Counted from the stretch's first letter, positions 17,461 through 27,744 are shown. The stretch: 64,000 bases of DNA from an uncultured Bacteroidia bacterium (GCA_902801465.1 CADCIH010000004.1:58252-122251), one strand, 5' to 3'. A program made the numbers and translations. Notes: a model not told the origin generated them from the sequence alone.

Positions 17461-19668
17461 ATGGACAAAGTAACCTTACTTCCTTACGACCGGATTTACA
17501 AGAACTTCATCGAAGAGAAGTATCTTCACGATGGTCACAACGAGTATTACTACCGTGACCAACAAGTGAAGAAGCCGGTCAATGGTTGGCGTCATCTTCA
17601 TTCCGACGAGATTGAACGTCTGGTGAAGAACAGCAACACGGCGACCAACTGGGACGAGATCATGGTGACCGACGAGTTCGACACCAACATGATCCGCAAC
17701 AACCACTTCTTCGGTTTATGCCGCATTGGACGCGTGGCCAACGAGATCCTCCAGTACCACGACCTCCGTGTCCCCGTGGGCATCACCGACAGCAGTATCA
17801 TCTCATGCGACATCGGCGACAACGTGGCCATCCACGATGTGCATTACTTGGCCAACTACATCATCGGCGACAAGTGCATCTTGTTCAACATCCAGGAGAT
17901 CAGCACCACCGACCACTCCAAGTTCGGTAACGGCATCATCAAAGAGGGCGAACCTGAAGACGTTCGCGTGTGGCTCGAGGTGATGAACGAGAACGGTGGT
18001 CGAAAAATCCTGCCCTTCGACGGCATGATCACCGCCGATGCCTATCTCTGGGCCAAGTACGTCGATGACAAACCCCTGCAACAGCGTCTGTTCGACATCA
18101 CCAACGAGGCTTTCGACAAGCACCGAGGCTATTATGGCACCATCGGCGAATGCTCCGTCATCAAGAATTGTTGGATCCTGAAAGATGCCAAGATCGGTCC
18201 CTATTGCTACATCAAAGGCGCCAGCAAGCTCAAGAACATCACCATCAACTCTTCCGAAGAGGAGCCTTCACAGGTAGGCGAGGGCGTCATCATGGTGAAT
18301 GGCATCACCGGCTACGGCTGCCACATCTTCTACTCGGTGGTGGCTATCCGCTTCGTGCTGGGCGACAACTGCAATCTCAAGTACGGCGCCCGTCTGATCT
18401 ATTCGGTGCTGGGCGACAACTCCACCATCTCGTGCTGCGAGGTGTTGAACAACCTCATCTTCCCTTCGCACGAACAGCATCACAACAACTCATTCCTGAT
18501 CTCAGCCTGCGTGATGGGCCAGAGCAACATGGCTGCCGGCGCCACCTTGGGCTCCAACCACAACAGCCGAGCCACCGACGGCGAGATTGTCGCCAGCCGC
18601 GGCTTCTGGCCAGGACTCTGCTCCAGCATCAAGCACTCCTCCAAGTTCGCCTCGTTTACCCTGCTCTCAAAGGCAGACTACCCCAACGAGATGAATATCA
18701 CCATGCCGTTCTGCCTGGTCAACAACAACACCAAGACCAACGAACTCGAGATCATGCCTGCCTACTGGTGGATGTACAACATGTTCGCCATCGCCCGCAA
18801 CACCTCTAAATACCAGAAACGCGACACCCGCAAGCGCAAGATCCAAAACATCGAGTTTGAGACCTTCGCCCCCGACACCATGGAGGAGACCATTGAGGCA
18901 CGCAAACTGCTTGAAGTGTGGGTGGCCAAAGCCTACCTGCGCTCCAAAGGCGAAGACCCTGACACACATGAGTACTACGACCTCCGCGCCATGGGCAAAA
19001 ACCTGCTCGACAACGAACCTGAGACCTGCAAGAAGCTGGAGGTGTTCGGCGAAAACGTCGAGAAGAGCAAACGCCGCGTCCGTATCCTGAAGGCCTATCA
19101 AGCCTATCACGCCTACGGTGACATGATCGTGTATTACGCCGTGAAAAACATCGTCCACTACCTCGAAAACCACGAGGAAGCCAGCATCGAGAACCTTTCG
19201 ATGATGATGAAAGGCAAACGCCTCCGCAAATGGATCAACCTCGGAGGACAGACCATGCCCGAGGAAGATGTCGACCAGTTGCGCGAAGACATCAAGACCG
19301 GCGTGCTCAACAGCTGGCAGGAGATCCACGACCGCTACAACGACCTCTGGAAACGCTACCGCATGGAGAAACTCCGTCACGCCTACTTCTCGCTGATGTT
19401 CCTCTATAAGGACGAGACCGACGTGCTGACCCCAGAGATGTGGAAGGAATGCCTCGACAAGGCCATCCAAATCCAGCAATATATCTGCGACCAGGTGTTC
19501 GAGTCGCGCAAGAAAGACTACGACAACCCCATCCGCAGCGCCACCTTCCGCAACGAAGCCGAGAAGATCGCCGTGGTCGGTAAGATCGAAGACGTCTCCT
19601 TCGTCAAACAAATCAAGAAGGAAACCGATGAATTCATCGCCTCCATTAATAAAATCTCTAAATTCTAA
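17461..19668 (+). CDS. DUF4954 family protein, predicted left-handed beta-helix
   Basis: 735 residues. Residues about 105-420 contain hexapeptide-like repeats ([57 protein letters not shown]), as in left-handed beta-helix acyl- or nucleotidyltransferases. The C-terminal 300 residues are mostly charged helices. It matches the Bacteroidetes-restricted DUF4954 family. No signal peptide, so cytoplasmic. Placed between galE and nagB, it may act on sugar nucleotides, but no catalytic residues could be named. Confidence 0.8.
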   Translation: MDKVTLLPYDRIYKNFIEEKYLHDGHNEYYYRDQQVKKPVNGWRHLHSDEIERLVKNSNTATNWDEIMVTDEFDTNMIRNNHFFGLCRIGRVANEILQYHDLRVPVGITDSSIISCDIGDNVAIHDVHYLANYIIGDKCILFNIQEISTTDHSKFGNGIIKEGEPEDVRVWLEVMNENGGRKILPFDGMITADAYLWAKYVDDKPLQQRLFDITNEAFDKHRGYYGTIGECSVIKNCWILKDAKIGPYCYIKGASKLKNITINSSEEEPSQVGEGVIMVNGITGYGCHIFYSVVAIRFVLGDNCNLKYGARLIYSVLGDNSTISCCEVLNNLIFPSHEQHHNNSFLISACVMGQSNMAAGATLGSNHNSRATDGEIVASRGFWPGLCSSIKHSSKFASFTLLSKADYPNEMNITMPFCLVNNNTKTNELEIMPAYWWMYNMFAIARNTSKYQKRDTRKRKIQNIEFETFAPDTMEETIEARKLLEVWVAKAYLRSKGEDPDTHEYYDLRAMGKNLLDNEPETCKKLEVFGENVEKSKRRVRILKAYQAYHAYGDMIVYYAVKNIVHYLENHEEASIENLSMMMKGKRLRKWINLGGQTMPEEDVDQLREDIKTGVLNSWQEIHDRYNDLWKRYRMEKLRHAYFSLMFLYKDETDVLTPEMWKECLDKAIQIQQYICDQVFESRKKDYDNPIRSATFRNEAEKIAVVGKIEDVSFVKQIKKETDEFIASINKISKF

Positions 19669-19688
19669 ATTAATAATTCTAAATTTAT
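19666..19688. repeat. Short class B repeat
   Basis: TTCTAAATTAATAATTCTAA, containing the DUF4954 stop codon and filling the gap before nagB. Confidence 0.5.
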
Positions 19689-19693
19689 ACCTC

Positions 19694-20485
19694 ATGAGAG
19701 TAATCATTGAACCGAACTATGACAAGATGTCCCGCTGGGCAGCCAACCATATTGTAGAACGCATCAAGGCCTTCAAGCCGACTGCAAAGAAACCTTTCAT
19801 CCTGGGCCTTCCCACGGGTTCCACCCCGATAGGCACCTACAAGGAGCTGGTGAAGCTTTACAAGAAAGGCCAGGTCTCCTTCAAGAACGTGGTGACCTTC
19901 AACATGGATGAATACGTGCAGATTCCCGAAGACCATCCGGAGAGCTACCACAGCTTCATGTGGAACAACTTCTTCAGCCACATCGACATCAAGAAAGAGA
20001 ATGTGAACATCCTCAACGGCAACGCCAAGGACCTTGAGGCCGAGTGCGCCCGCTATGAGGAAAAGATAAAGAGCTACGGCGGCATCGACCTGTTTATGGG
20101 CGGCATCGGTCCCGACGGCCACATCGCCTTCAACGAACCCGGCAGCTCCCTGACCTCACGCACCCGTGTCAAATCCCTCACCACCGACACCATCATCGCC
20201 AACTCACGCTTCTTCGAGAACGACATCAACAAGGTCCCGAAGACCGCTTTGACCGTGGGTGTCGGCACCGTTATGGACAGCCGCGAGGTGATGATTCTTG
20301 CCAACGGCCACGGAAAGGCCCGCGCCCTGGCACACGCCATCGAAGGCGCCGTCAGCCAGATGTGGACCGTCAGCGTACTCCAAATGCATCCCAAAGGCAT
20401 CATCGTCTGCGACGACGCAGCCTGCGACGAGATGACCTATGGCACCGTAAAATATTTTAAAGACATCGAGAAAGACAATCTTTGA
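19694..20485 (+). CDS. nagB: Glucosamine-6-phosphate deaminase
   Basis: 263 residues from the ATG at 19694 ([13 protein letters not shown]). Upstream ATGs in the same frame overlap DUF4954 and the repeat. Converts glucosamine-6-phosphate to fructose-6-phosphate and ammonia. [15 protein letters not shown] is the phosphate loop, NMDEYV carries the catalytic Asp, and [17 protein letters not shown] holds the proton-relay His/Glu segment. The gap to the next gene is only 6 bases. Confidence 0.95.
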   Translation: MRVIIEPNYDKMSRWAANHIVERIKAFKPTAKKPFILGLPTGSTPIGTYKELVKLYKKGQVSFKNVVTFNMDEYVQIPEDHPESYHSFMWNNFFSHIDIKKENVNILNGNAKDLEAECARYEEKIKSYGGIDLFMGGIGPDGHIAFNEPGSSLTSRTRVKSLTTDTIIANSRFFENDINKVPKTALTVGVGTVMDSREVMILANGHGKARALAHAIEGAVSQMWTVSVLQMHPKGIIVCDDAACDEMTYGTVKYFKDIEKDNL

Positions 20486-20491
20486 TTTTTA

Positions 20492-21463
20492 ATGAAAAAT
20501 TTTGCCCTCATTGGCGTGGGGGGTTACATCGCCCCACGCCACCTGAAAGCCATCAAAGACACAGGCAATGACCTGGTCTCCGCCTACGACAAGAGCGATA
20601 GCGTAGGCATCATGGACAGTTATTTTCCAAAAACCGCTTTTTTCACCGAACAGGAACTGTTCGACAGACACAACACCAAAATGATCACGTCGGGCAACCG
20701 TATCGACTTCGTCAGCGTGTGCACCCCCAATTACCTCCACGATGCTCACATCCGATACGGACTGCGTCTCGGCGCCAATGTCATCTGCGAGAAGCCCGTC
20801 GTGCTCAATCCATGGAACATCGACGCCCTCGAAAAAGTGGAGCAGCGCGAAGGACACGAGGCCTATACCATCCTTCAACTGCGACACCATGAAGCCATCG
20901 TCGCCCTCAAGAAGAAGATCGAGAATGGACCTAAGGACAGGATCTACGACATCGACCTGACTTACATCACTTCAAGAGGCAACTGGTATTACGCATCGTG
21001 GAAAGGCGACGTGCACAAGAGCGGAGGCATCGCCACCAATATCGGCGTGCATTTCTACGACATGCTTTGCTGGATCTTCGGCGAAGTCAAACAGAGCGTC
21101 ATCCATATCTCCACACACGACAGAGTGGCTGGTTTCCTGCAGCTGAAAAACGCCAACGTGCGCTATTTCCTCAGCATCGACGGCGACACGCTACCGAAAG
21201 AGGTGGCCGAAAAAGGAGGGAGAAGCTACCGCTGCCTCATGATCGACGGCGAGGAGTTCGAGTTCACCAACGGTTTCACCGACCTTCACACCGTCAGCTA
21301 CCAAAAGATTCTCAACGGAGAAGGCTTCAGGATCAGCGAGTCGAGAAACGCCATCAACACCGTCTATAATATCCGTAACGCACAACCCATAGGACTCGTG
21401 GGCGACTACCATCCTCTGGCCCGACTTGAATGTAAAACCCATCCTTTCAAATGGACCATCTAA
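20492..21463 (+). CDS. wbpB: WbpB/WlbA-like UDP-2-acetamido-2-deoxyglucuronate 3-dehydrogenase
   Basis: 323-residue Gfo/Idh/MocA oxidoreductase. The N-terminus [20 protein letters not shown], the CEKPVVLNP motif, [24 protein letters not shown] and [16 protein letters not shown] match the WbpB/WlbA subfamily closely, as recalled from the Pseudomonas and Bordetella proteins. Those enzymes oxidise the 3-OH of UDP-GlcNAcA on the way to UDP-2,3-diacetamido uronic acids of O-antigens. The expected partners (WbpA, WbpE, WbpD) are not next to it, so the pathway would have to be completed elsewhere. The next gene starts right after its stop. Confidence 0.87.
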   Translation: MKNFALIGVGGYIAPRHLKAIKDTGNDLVSAYDKSDSVGIMDSYFPKTAFFTEQELFDRHNTKMITSGNRIDFVSVCTPNYLHDAHIRYGLRLGANVICEKPVVLNPWNIDALEKVEQREGHEAYTILQLRHHEAIVALKKKIENGPKDRIYDIDLTYITSRGNWYYASWKGDVHKSGGIATNIGVHFYDMLCWIFGEVKQSVIHISTHDRVAGFLQLKNANVRYFLSIDGDTLPKEVAEKGGRSYRCLMIDGEEFEFTNGFTDLHTVSYQKILNGEGFRISESRNAINTVYNIRNAQPIGLVGDYHPLARLECKTHPFKWTI

Positions 21464-21464
21464 G

Positions 21465-21911
21465 ATGATGCGACTGCGAAAACTCATATTCCTTAACTTA
21501 CAACACCTGCCCATGCCTTCGCTGGGATGGCGGGCAAGAGTATGCAAATGGGGTGGAGTTAACATCATTAATCCGAAAAAAACCGAAATAGGAACCAACG
21601 TGGTGTTCGATACCTTGGCACCCGAAAACATCACTATTGAAGAAGGCGTCATCGTCTCCACCGGCTGCAAGATCATCAGCCATTACTTGGATCCCTCCAC
21701 GATGACGCCCGAAGACCGGCTGGCCAACCGTTATCCTGTCGGGAATGTGTTAATAAAAAAGAATGCTTTTATAGGAATGGGTTCTATGATAATAAAACCC
21801 GTCACCATCGGAGAAAACGCCGTTGTCGGCGCCGGTTCCGTCATTACCCACGACATTCCCGACAACGAAGTCTGGGCAGGAAACCCCGCCAGACGCATCC
21901 AACCCCTTTAG
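21465..21911 (+). CDS. Hexapeptide-repeat acyltransferase
   Basis: 148 residues. Left-handed beta-helix repeats are clear ([55 protein letters not shown]) with the C-terminal NPARRIQPL typical of sugar O- or N-acetyltransferases. Start taken at the ATG one base after the preceding stop; the next codon but one is also ATG-adjacent, so the start is uncertain by one residue. It probably acetylates a sugar of the surface glycan. Whether it is the WbpD step cannot be decided; it is shorter than WbpD. Confidence 0.85.
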   Translation: MMRLRKLIFLNLQHLPMPSLGWRARVCKWGGVNIINPKKTEIGTNVVFDTLAPENITIEEGVIVSTGCKIISHYLDPSTMTPEDRLANRYPVGNVLIKKNAFIGMGSMIIKPVTIGENAVVGAGSVITHDIPDNEVWAGNPARRIQPL

Positions 21912-21913
21912 GA

Positions 21914-22714
21914 ATGAGACCCGATTACCTCCTTTATAGAAATGCTTGGCGCTTCGCTGGTCCGCCCCATTTGGAACAACAGCTACAGACCGATGAATAC
22001 CGTTCATTGTTAAAAGAAGGAGGTTATTTCGTCAGAAACACCTATGACTTTGATTGTGAGAAAGAAACGTCTTTTTGGAGTATCATCAAAGACCATTTTG
22101 GAGGATTGGAGGAACTTTCGGGCAACACCAGAAAAAAAGTAAGGCGTTCCTTAGAACATTTCGAATTCAAGTTTGTCGATCTGAAGCTTATTCGAAAAGA
22201 AGGATATCCCATCTTGAAGGCCACCTATGAGGATTATGCCGTCAGCGATCGCACAATGAACGCCAGGACCTTTAATGCTTTTTTGGACCTTTGTGAACAG
22301 TACAATTATGAATGTTGGGGCGTTTTTGACCGAGACAACAACACTCTGGTTGGTTTTTGCCTCAATCATGTTTGGCCCGATTCATGCGAATATGGGGTAG
22401 TGGGAATCCTGCCTAAATACAAACGCAAAAGCACCACTTATCCTTACTATGGACTGTACTATAGCATGAACCAATACTATTTACAGGAAAAGGGCTTGCT
22501 ATATGTCACTGATGGCACGCGTAGCATCACTGAACATTCCAACATCCAGCCGTTTTTGGAGGAAAAGTTCCATTTTCGCAAGGCGTATTGCCACCTGAAG
22601 ATCCATTATAATTGGTGGATGCGCATCGCTGTAAAGCTGCTATATCCGCTCCGAAAAAACATAAGGATTCCCCAAGTAAAGGCTGTTTTGAACATGGAGG
22701 CGATGACCAAATGA
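21914..22714 (+). CDS. Unknown protein, acyltransferase-like (GNAT/FemAB-type fold suspected)
   Basis: 266 residues without signal peptide. Segments such as LVGFCLNHVWPDSCEYGVVGILPKYKRKST resemble the beta4-helix acetyl-CoA loop of GNAT proteins, and TRKKVRRSLEHFEFKF recalls FemAB-like proteins in glycan clusters. The assignment is weak. It lies 2 bases after the acyltransferase stop and overlaps the next gene by 4 bases (ATGA), so it belongs to the same operon. Base composition is more AT-rich than upstream genes. Confidence 0.6.
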   Translation: MRPDYLLYRNAWRFAGPPHLEQQLQTDEYRSLLKEGGYFVRNTYDFDCEKETSFWSIIKDHFGGLEELSGNTRKKVRRSLEHFEFKFVDLKLIRKEGYPILKATYEDYAVSDRTMNARTFNAFLDLCEQYNYECWGVFDRDNNTLVGFCLNHVWPDSCEYGVVGILPKYKRKSTTYPYYGLYYSMNQYYLQEKGLLYVTDGTRSITEHSNIQPFLEEKFHFRKAYCHLKIHYNWWMRIAVKLLYPLRKNIRIPQVKAVLNMEAMTK

Positions 22715-24168
22715 AAAAAAATCAAATTATTTTCCTGTTTTTTGTCTCGTTTTTGTTTGTCACATTGTTTTCACGAGCCACCTCTTTTTTGTATGTGTTT
22801 GAAGGAGCCGACCCGTCTGTTTTCAAGCAAATGGGGCTGGCTTTGTTGAAAGGAAAATTGTTGTATATCGACTATTTCGACAACAAGGGCTGTCTGCTGT
22901 ATTTTCTCCACGCCCTCGCCTTAAGACTTGGCGGCGACTTCTTCCTGATGCTGTTTCAAACCATTTCCCTTTTCTTCACCATGCTCATGTGGAGTGGAAT
23001 GCTGGATCTATACCACAACGCACGGATTCGCAACCTTTGCCTAGGGATCACTTTAGTACTATTGCTAGGATTTTATTGTAGCGGCGACCAAAGCCAGGAA
23101 TGGTGCTTACCCTTTATCACCTATCCATTACTAGTATATTTCAAGTCTTATAAGACAAAAAACGACATTCGACCCATACAAATGCTACTAATCGGGGTGT
23201 GCGTCGGCATTATCACCTTTATCCAAGTCAATAACGCCTGTGTGGTTTTGGGATTTTATGGCTTTCTTTGGTTGCACATCTTGCTGAAAAAAGAGTTCAG
23301 AAGGTTTTTCACCAGTTTAGCTTATTTTATTTTAGGTTGGCTCTTGGTGGCATCGCCTTGTGTCATGTATTTCTATTTGGTGTCGGGCTGGCACGGTGTT
23401 TATGAAATGGTTTATGCCTCGTTTCTCTCCAATCTGGAATACATCGGTGCAGGATTTCATATCCGACTATTTTTATTCATTCCTTACGTCATCATGCTTC
23501 TCTCATTGACAATACTCACTTGGGTAAACTCACGCAATGAAAAAGAAGTTTTAATACCTGTATTGCTGTCCATCGTGATTTTTGCCCTTACCTTTGGCAA
23601 ATTAGGAAACATGTACTATTTGATGGCTATTTTATCGCTTTTCGTGATTACCATGATGACATTCAACTTTGTTGAACATAAAAAACTCAAACGAGTCGTC
23701 TGCGGTATAATGGCGGTATGCTTGCTTTATTATCTGTGCGATCCCATGTTGCATTTCGGAAACGACTTGCTTTTGCGAAAGGAGAAAGAGTTGGTCATCT
23801 ACGACCAGTTTCACCATTGCATCGAAAAGATTCCTGAAAACGAGAGGGATTCCATTTACAACTACAATTTATATAGCATCGGAACCAGCATGATGCACCA
23901 TGAAAACTTGCTTCAAAGCAACAGGGTGCTGTTCACCTCGCTAGGTTTTACCTTGCCTACCTTAAAAAAAGAAGAAGCCGAAAAACCTTTTATTCCACCA
24001 AAATGGATTTTGTTGACGACTGACAAATACATAGAACCGAACGACGCCAAATACATTGAAAGCAACTACGTGATAGCTTATTCGTTTCAATACGACAAAC
24101 TATATTTCCCCAAGCCTAAAATTGGCGAGTTGTTGCAAGTGTATCTACTAAAACGAATTGAGGAATAA
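22711..24168 (+). CDS. Polytopic membrane protein, GT-C (family 39-like) glycosyltransferase suspected
   Basis: 485 residues from the ATG overlapping the previous stop (ATGA). About ten hydrophobic segments are visible. The first loop contains an acidic motif (EGADPSVFKQMG, DYFDNKG) in the position where GT-C transferases place a catalytic Asp. A soluble C-terminal tail follows the last helix. It probably transfers a lipid-linked sugar on the periplasmic side. It is the last gene of the run that starts at galE. AT-rich compared with galE-nagB, as expected for variable surface-glycan genes. Confidence 0.7.
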   Translation: MKKNQIIFLFFVSFLFVTLFSRATSFLYVFEGADPSVFKQMGLALLKGKLLYIDYFDNKGCLLYFLHALALRLGGDFFLMLFQTISLFFTMLMWSGMLDLYHNARIRNLCLGITLVLLLGFYCSGDQSQEWCLPFITYPLLVYFKSYKTKNDIRPIQMLLIGVCVGIITFIQVNNACVVLGFYGFLWLHILLKKEFRRFFTSLAYFILGWLLVASPCVMYFYLVSGWHGVYEMVYASFLSNLEYIGAGFHIRLFLFIPYVIMLLSLTILTWVNSRNEKEVLIPVLLSIVIFALTFGKLGNMYYLMAILSLFVITMMTFNFVEHKKLKRVVCGIMAVCLLYYLCDPMLHFGNDLLLRKEKELVIYDQFHHCIEKIPENERDSIYNYNLYSIGTSMMHHENLLQSNRVLFTSLGFTLPTLKKEEAEKPFIPPKWILLTTDKYIEPNDAKYIESNYVIAYSFQYDKLYFPKPKIGELLQVYLLKRIEE

Positions 24169-24200
24169 AAAAAGTAGGACCCCGATAACGAACTCCTACT
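24166..24200 (-). terminator. Intrinsic terminator for tRNA-Asn (minus strand)
   Basis: AGTAGGA (24173-24179) pairs with TCCTACT (24194-24200). Read on the minus strand the hairpin is followed by TTTTTTTATT. On the plus strand the T run is missing, although the GT-C gene ends here. Confidence 0.75.
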
Positions 24201-24223
24201 CAAAAAATTAATAACATGAAACG

Positions 24224-24297
24224 CGCCCCCTTCAGGACTTGAACCTGAGACCCCCTGATTAACAGTCAGATGCTCTAACCAACTGAGCTAAGGAGGC
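24224..24297 (-). tRNA. tRNA-Asn(GTT)
   Basis: Complete cloverleaf on the minus strand: acceptor GCCTCCT/AGGGGGC, anticodon loop CTGTTAA (anticodon GTT), T-arm TCAGG-TTCAAGT-CCTGA, discriminator G. CCA is not encoded. TACTTTTGC promoter box upstream and terminator downstream. Confidence 0.95.
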
Positions 24298-24307
24298 ATT
24301 TGCGGCT

Positions 24308-24316
24308 GCAAAAGTA
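24308..24316 (-). promoter_or_regulatory. -7 promoter box for tRNA-Asn
   Basis: TACTTTTGC on the minus strand, 10 bases before the tRNA 5' end. Confidence 0.7.
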
Positions 24317-24367
24317 CAACTATTTTTTGAATGTGCAAGAAAAATTTTACAGAATTTTTATTTTTCT

Positions 24368-24376
24368 TAAATTTGC
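24368..24376 (+). promoter_or_regulatory. -7 promoter box for the PfkB kinase gene
   Basis: TAAATTTGC on the plus strand, 22 bases before the ATG. Confidence 0.65.
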
Positions 24377-24398
24377 ACCCGATTAAACCTATTGAATT

Positions 24399-25382
24399 AT
24401 GGCACAGAACAACATTCTCGGCATCGGCAACGCCCTTGTCGACATCCTCACACAAATACCTGACGACGACATCTTGGAACAGCTTCACCTGCCCAAGGGT
24501 TCCATGCACCATGTCGATGCCGAGACATCCATCCGTTACGGCGAGATATTGAAACAATACGGCAGCGCTATGGCCGCCGGCGGTTCCACCGCGAACACCA
24601 TGAGCGGCGCTTCCAAGCTAGGCGTGGAGACCGGTTACATCGGCAAGGTGGGTCGCGACGAGCGTGGACGTTTCTTTGAAAACGCCATGCGGGAGACCAA
24701 CGTGAAACCCATGATGCTCACCACCGAAACGCCCACGGGTTGCGCCGAAGCCATCATCTCGAAGGATGGTGAACGCACCTTTGCCACTTACCTTGGAGCA
24801 GCTCTTGAGCTCAACGCCGATGATATTCGTCCCGAGATGTTCGACGGATGGGACATCTTTTACGTGGAAGGCTACCTTGTACAAAACCATGCGTTGCTCG
24901 ACACGGCCTTGCCGATGGCCAAGGCCAAAGGCCTGAAGATCGCCCTCGACATGGCCAGCTTCAACGTGGTGGAAGACAACCGCGACTACCTGCGTAAACT
25001 CACCAAGGATTATCTCGACATCGTATTCGCCAACAAGGAAGAGGCCTTGGCTTTCACCCACCTCGACACCCCTGAGGCCGCCCTTGCCGATATCGCTTCG
25101 ATGTGCGACATCGCCATCGTGAAACTCGGCGCCGAGGGTTCGCTCATCCAACGAGGCAACGAAATCGTGACCATTGGCCCTATCCCCGCCAAGGTCGTCG
25201 ACACTACCGGCGCGGGCGATTTATGGGCTTCCGGCTTCATGGCAGGCCTCGTCCAAGGCAAGACCCTCGAGCAATGCGGCAAGATGGGCGCCACTGTCGC
25301 AGCCAACATCATCGAGGTCGTTGGAGCCAAGATGGATGAAAAAAGATGGCAAAAAATAATTGATGCGTTAAAAGTATTGTAA
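24399..25382 (+). CDS. PfkB family kinase, adenosine-kinase-like
   Basis: 327 residues. Ribokinase-family features: GIGNALVDILTQIPDD at the N-terminus, GGSTANTMSG (substrate loop), and the C-terminal anion-hole/catalytic motif DTTGAGDLWASGF with the catalytic Asp. Overall architecture resembles the Bacteroidetes adenosine-kinase-like PfkB proteins, which phosphorylate adenosine or a related sugar/nucleoside with ATP. Exact substrate is not determined by sequence. Single gene with its own promoter. Confidence 0.88.
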   Translation: MAQNNILGIGNALVDILTQIPDDDILEQLHLPKGSMHHVDAETSIRYGEILKQYGSAMAAGGSTANTMSGASKLGVETGYIGKVGRDERGRFFENAMRETNVKPMMLTTETPTGCAEAIISKDGERTFATYLGAALELNADDIRPEMFDGWDIFYVEGYLVQNHALLDTALPMAKAKGLKIALDMASFNVVEDNRDYLRKLTKDYLDIVFANKEEALAFTHLDTPEAALADIASMCDIAIVKLGAEGSLIQRGNEIVTIGPIPAKVVDTTGAGDLWASGFMAGLVQGKTLEQCGKMGATVAANIIEVVGAKMDEKRWQKIIDALKVL

Positions 25383-25389
25383 TTTTTCG

Positions 25390-25398
25390 TACCTTTGC
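25390..25398 (+). promoter_or_regulatory. -7 promoter box for the EF-G paralog
   Basis: TACCTTTGC on the plus strand, about 50 bases before the ATG. Confidence 0.7.
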
Positions 25399-25447
25399 AG
25401 GCTGATTTAAGAAAAAGTATATCAATAAATTAGACAATAAATAAACA

Positions 25448-27583
25448 ATGAAGGAATTCAAGACCAACGAAATCCGGAACATCGCCCTCATCGGCGCTGC
25501 CAAGTCCGGCAAGACCACCCTCGCTGAGAACATGCTCTTCGAAGGCAAGGTCATCAACAGAAAAGGAAGCACGGAAGAAAAGAACACGGTTTCCGACTAT
25601 CGCCAAATCGAGATGGAGCGTCAGATCTCTGTTCACGCCACCATCATGAACACCGTCATCAACGACCGTAAGATCAACATCCTCGACGCCCCCGGTTTCA
25701 CCGATTTCTCAGGTGACATCGTGTCGTGCCTCTCGGCTGCCGATACCGCGGTGCTGACCGTCAACGCCCAGTCGGGTGTCGAAGCCACCACCGAGAACGC
25801 CTGGCGTCAAGCCGCCCGCACCAACAAACCCGTGGTGTTCTTCCTCAACCAGCTCGACCACAGCAACGCCAACTTCGACAACGCCATCCGCAGCTTGAAG
25901 GAATACTTTGGCGACAAAGTCACCCCGATCCAGTACCCTGTGAGCACTGGTGAGGACTTCAACGCCGTCATCGACCTCATCCTCATGAAGATGTTGGTCT
26001 TCAAGAATGGCAACGGAGCTCCCGAGATCCAGGACATCCCCGCCGCTGAGATGGACAAAGCCGAAGAGATGCACAACAGCCTCATCGAGCATGCCGCTGA
26101 AGGTGAAGAAGCCCTCATGGAGAAGTTCTTCGAGGAGATGACCCTCAACGAGGAAGACATGGAGCGTGGTATCCGCATGGGTATCATCAACCGTGAGATG
26201 TTCCCCGTGATCTGCGGCGCTGCCAAACGCGGTGTCGGCGTGTATCGCCTCTGCGAATTCCTCATCAACGCTTGCCCGAGCCCGGCTGACGTCCCCGCCA
26301 TCAAGGCTGAGAACGGCACCGAGTTCCACAACAGCAACGACGATCCCACCGCCCTCCAGATCTTCAAGGTCACCACTGAGCAGAACCTCGGCGACGTGGC
26401 TTGGATGCGCCTCTACGGCGGCACCTTGACCAAGAGCCAGGACCTCGTGAACCCGCGCACCGGCAACAAGGAGCGCATCTCACAGCTCCTCTCGTTCCGC
26501 GGCAAGAACCGTGAGGAAGTCGAGAAAGTCAACGCTGGTGACATCATCTGCACCATCAAGCTGAAGGACGGCCGTGTGGGCGACACCCTCGTCGACGCCA
26601 AAGTCGCCGAAGCCGCTTTCGCTCCCATCCCGTTCCCGGAACCCATCTTCCAAATCGCCATCAAGGCCGCCAACTCACAGGAAGACGAGAAGCTGGGTGG
26701 CATCCTCAACGATATGCACAAGACCGACCCCACCGTCATCGCCGGCATGTCGCGTGAGCTCCGCCAGAACATCCTCCAGTGCCAAGGCGAATATCACCTC
26801 AACACCTTGAAGTGGTACTTCGACAACGTCTATAAGATCGGCGTTGAGTTCAGCACCCCGAAGGTTCCGTATCGTGAGACCATCACCAAGTCGGCCAAGG
26901 CTGACTACCGTCACAAGAAACAATCAGGTGGTAGCGGTCAGTTCGGTGAGGTTCACATGATGCTGGCTCCTTACTTCGAAGGCTACACCGATCCCGAAGA
27001 GTTTGCCGTGCGCGACAAGCAAGAGTACGAACTGCCTTGGGGCGGTAAGCTCATCTTCGCCAACTGCGTCGTCGGTGGTGCCATCGACGCCCGCTTCATG
27101 CCCGCCATCCTGAAGGGTATCAACGAGCGTCTGGAGCAGGGTCCTCTGACCGGTTCCTATGCACGCGACATCATCTGCTACATCTATGATGGTAAGATGC
27201 ACCCCGTTGACTCCAACGAAATGGCCTTTAAGATCGCCGGTCGTATGGCCTTCTCTATGGCCTTCAAGAACGCCGGTCCCAAGATCATGGAACCCATCTA
27301 CGACCTCGACGTGCGCATGCCCGCCGACCTCATGGGTGCTGTGATGACCGACCTCCAGGGCCGTCGTGGCATCGTGATGGGCATGGATAGCGATCACGGC
27401 TACCAGACCATCCACGCCAAGGTCCCGTTCGCCGAGATGGACCGTTACTCCACCACCCTCAGCTCACTCACCTCGGGCCGTGGCACCTTCACCATGAAGT
27501 ACGCCGAATACGCCCAGGTTCCTGCCGACGTGCAACAGCGCCTGCTGAAGGAATACGAAGAGAGCCAGAAGGAGGAAGAGTAA
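25448..27583 (+). CDS. Elongation factor G paralog (EF-G2-like), catalytic His replaced
   Basis: 711 residues with the full five-domain EF-G layout. Walker A GAAKSGKTT is at 16-24, the switch I region is TVSDYRQIEMERQI, and G3 reads DAPGF (80-84) where canonical EF-G has DTPGH. The His that activates the hydrolytic water is therefore Phe84. G4 is NQLD (134-137) instead of NKMD. Domain IV has the usual HKKQSGGSGQFGEV start. Some gut Bacteroides have an EF-G2 reported to translocate ribosomes without GTP hydrolysis and to help in starvation; this protein may be that type. Own promoter; two terminators follow. Codon use looks highly biased, suggesting strong expression. Confidence 0.9.
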   Translation: MKEFKTNEIRNIALIGAAKSGKTTLAENMLFEGKVINRKGSTEEKNTVSDYRQIEMERQISVHATIMNTVINDRKINILDAPGFTDFSGDIVSCLSAADTAVLTVNAQSGVEATTENAWRQAARTNKPVVFFLNQLDHSNANFDNAIRSLKEYFGDKVTPIQYPVSTGEDFNAVIDLILMKMLVFKNGNGAPEIQDIPAAEMDKAEEMHNSLIEHAAEGEEALMEKFFEEMTLNEEDMERGIRMGIINREMFPVICGAAKRGVGVYRLCEFLINACPSPADVPAIKAENGTEFHNSNDDPTALQIFKVTTEQNLGDVAWMRLYGGTLTKSQDLVNPRTGNKERISQLLSFRGKNREEVEKVNAGDIICTIKLKDGRVGDTLVDAKVAEAAFAPIPFPEPIFQIAIKAANSQEDEKLGGILNDMHKTDPTVIAGMSRELRQNILQCQGEYHLNTLKWYFDNVYKIGVEFSTPKVPYRETITKSAKADYRHKKQSGGSGQFGEVHMMLAPYFEGYTDPEEFAVRDKQEYELPWGGKLIFANCVVGGAIDARFMPAILKGINERLEQGPLTGSYARDIICYIYDGKMHPVDSNEMAFKIAGRMAFSMAFKNAGPKIMEPIYDLDVRMPADLMGAVMTDLQGRRGIVMGMDSDHGYQTIHAKVPFAEMDRYSTTLSSLTSGRGTFTMKYAEYAQVPADVQQRLLKEYEESQKEEE

Positions 27584-27589
27584 GTTTGA

Positions 27590-27648
27590 ATTAAGAATTA
27601 TGAATGCGGAATTCCGCATTCCGCATTCCGCATTCCGCATTCTAAATT
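27590..27648. repeat. Class B repeat with GCATTCCGCATTCC units
   Basis: GAATTAAGAATTATGAATGCGG then its partial reverse complement as tandem ATTCCGC units, placed between the EF-G2 stop and the terminator. Confidence 0.8.
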
Positions 27649-27651
27649 CCT

Positions 27652-27683
27652 AAAAAATCCCGTCAGCGATGGCGGGATTTTTT
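27652..27683 (+). terminator. Intrinsic terminator after the EF-G paralog
   Basis: AAAAAATCCCG pairs with CGGGATTTTTT across a 10-base loop and is followed by T-rich sequence. Confidence 0.85.
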
Positions 27684-27744
27684 ATTATTTTTGAACATCA
27701 AGCAGCTTCATGGGTACGGATTAATATTCTGAATAGTTTTCAAC

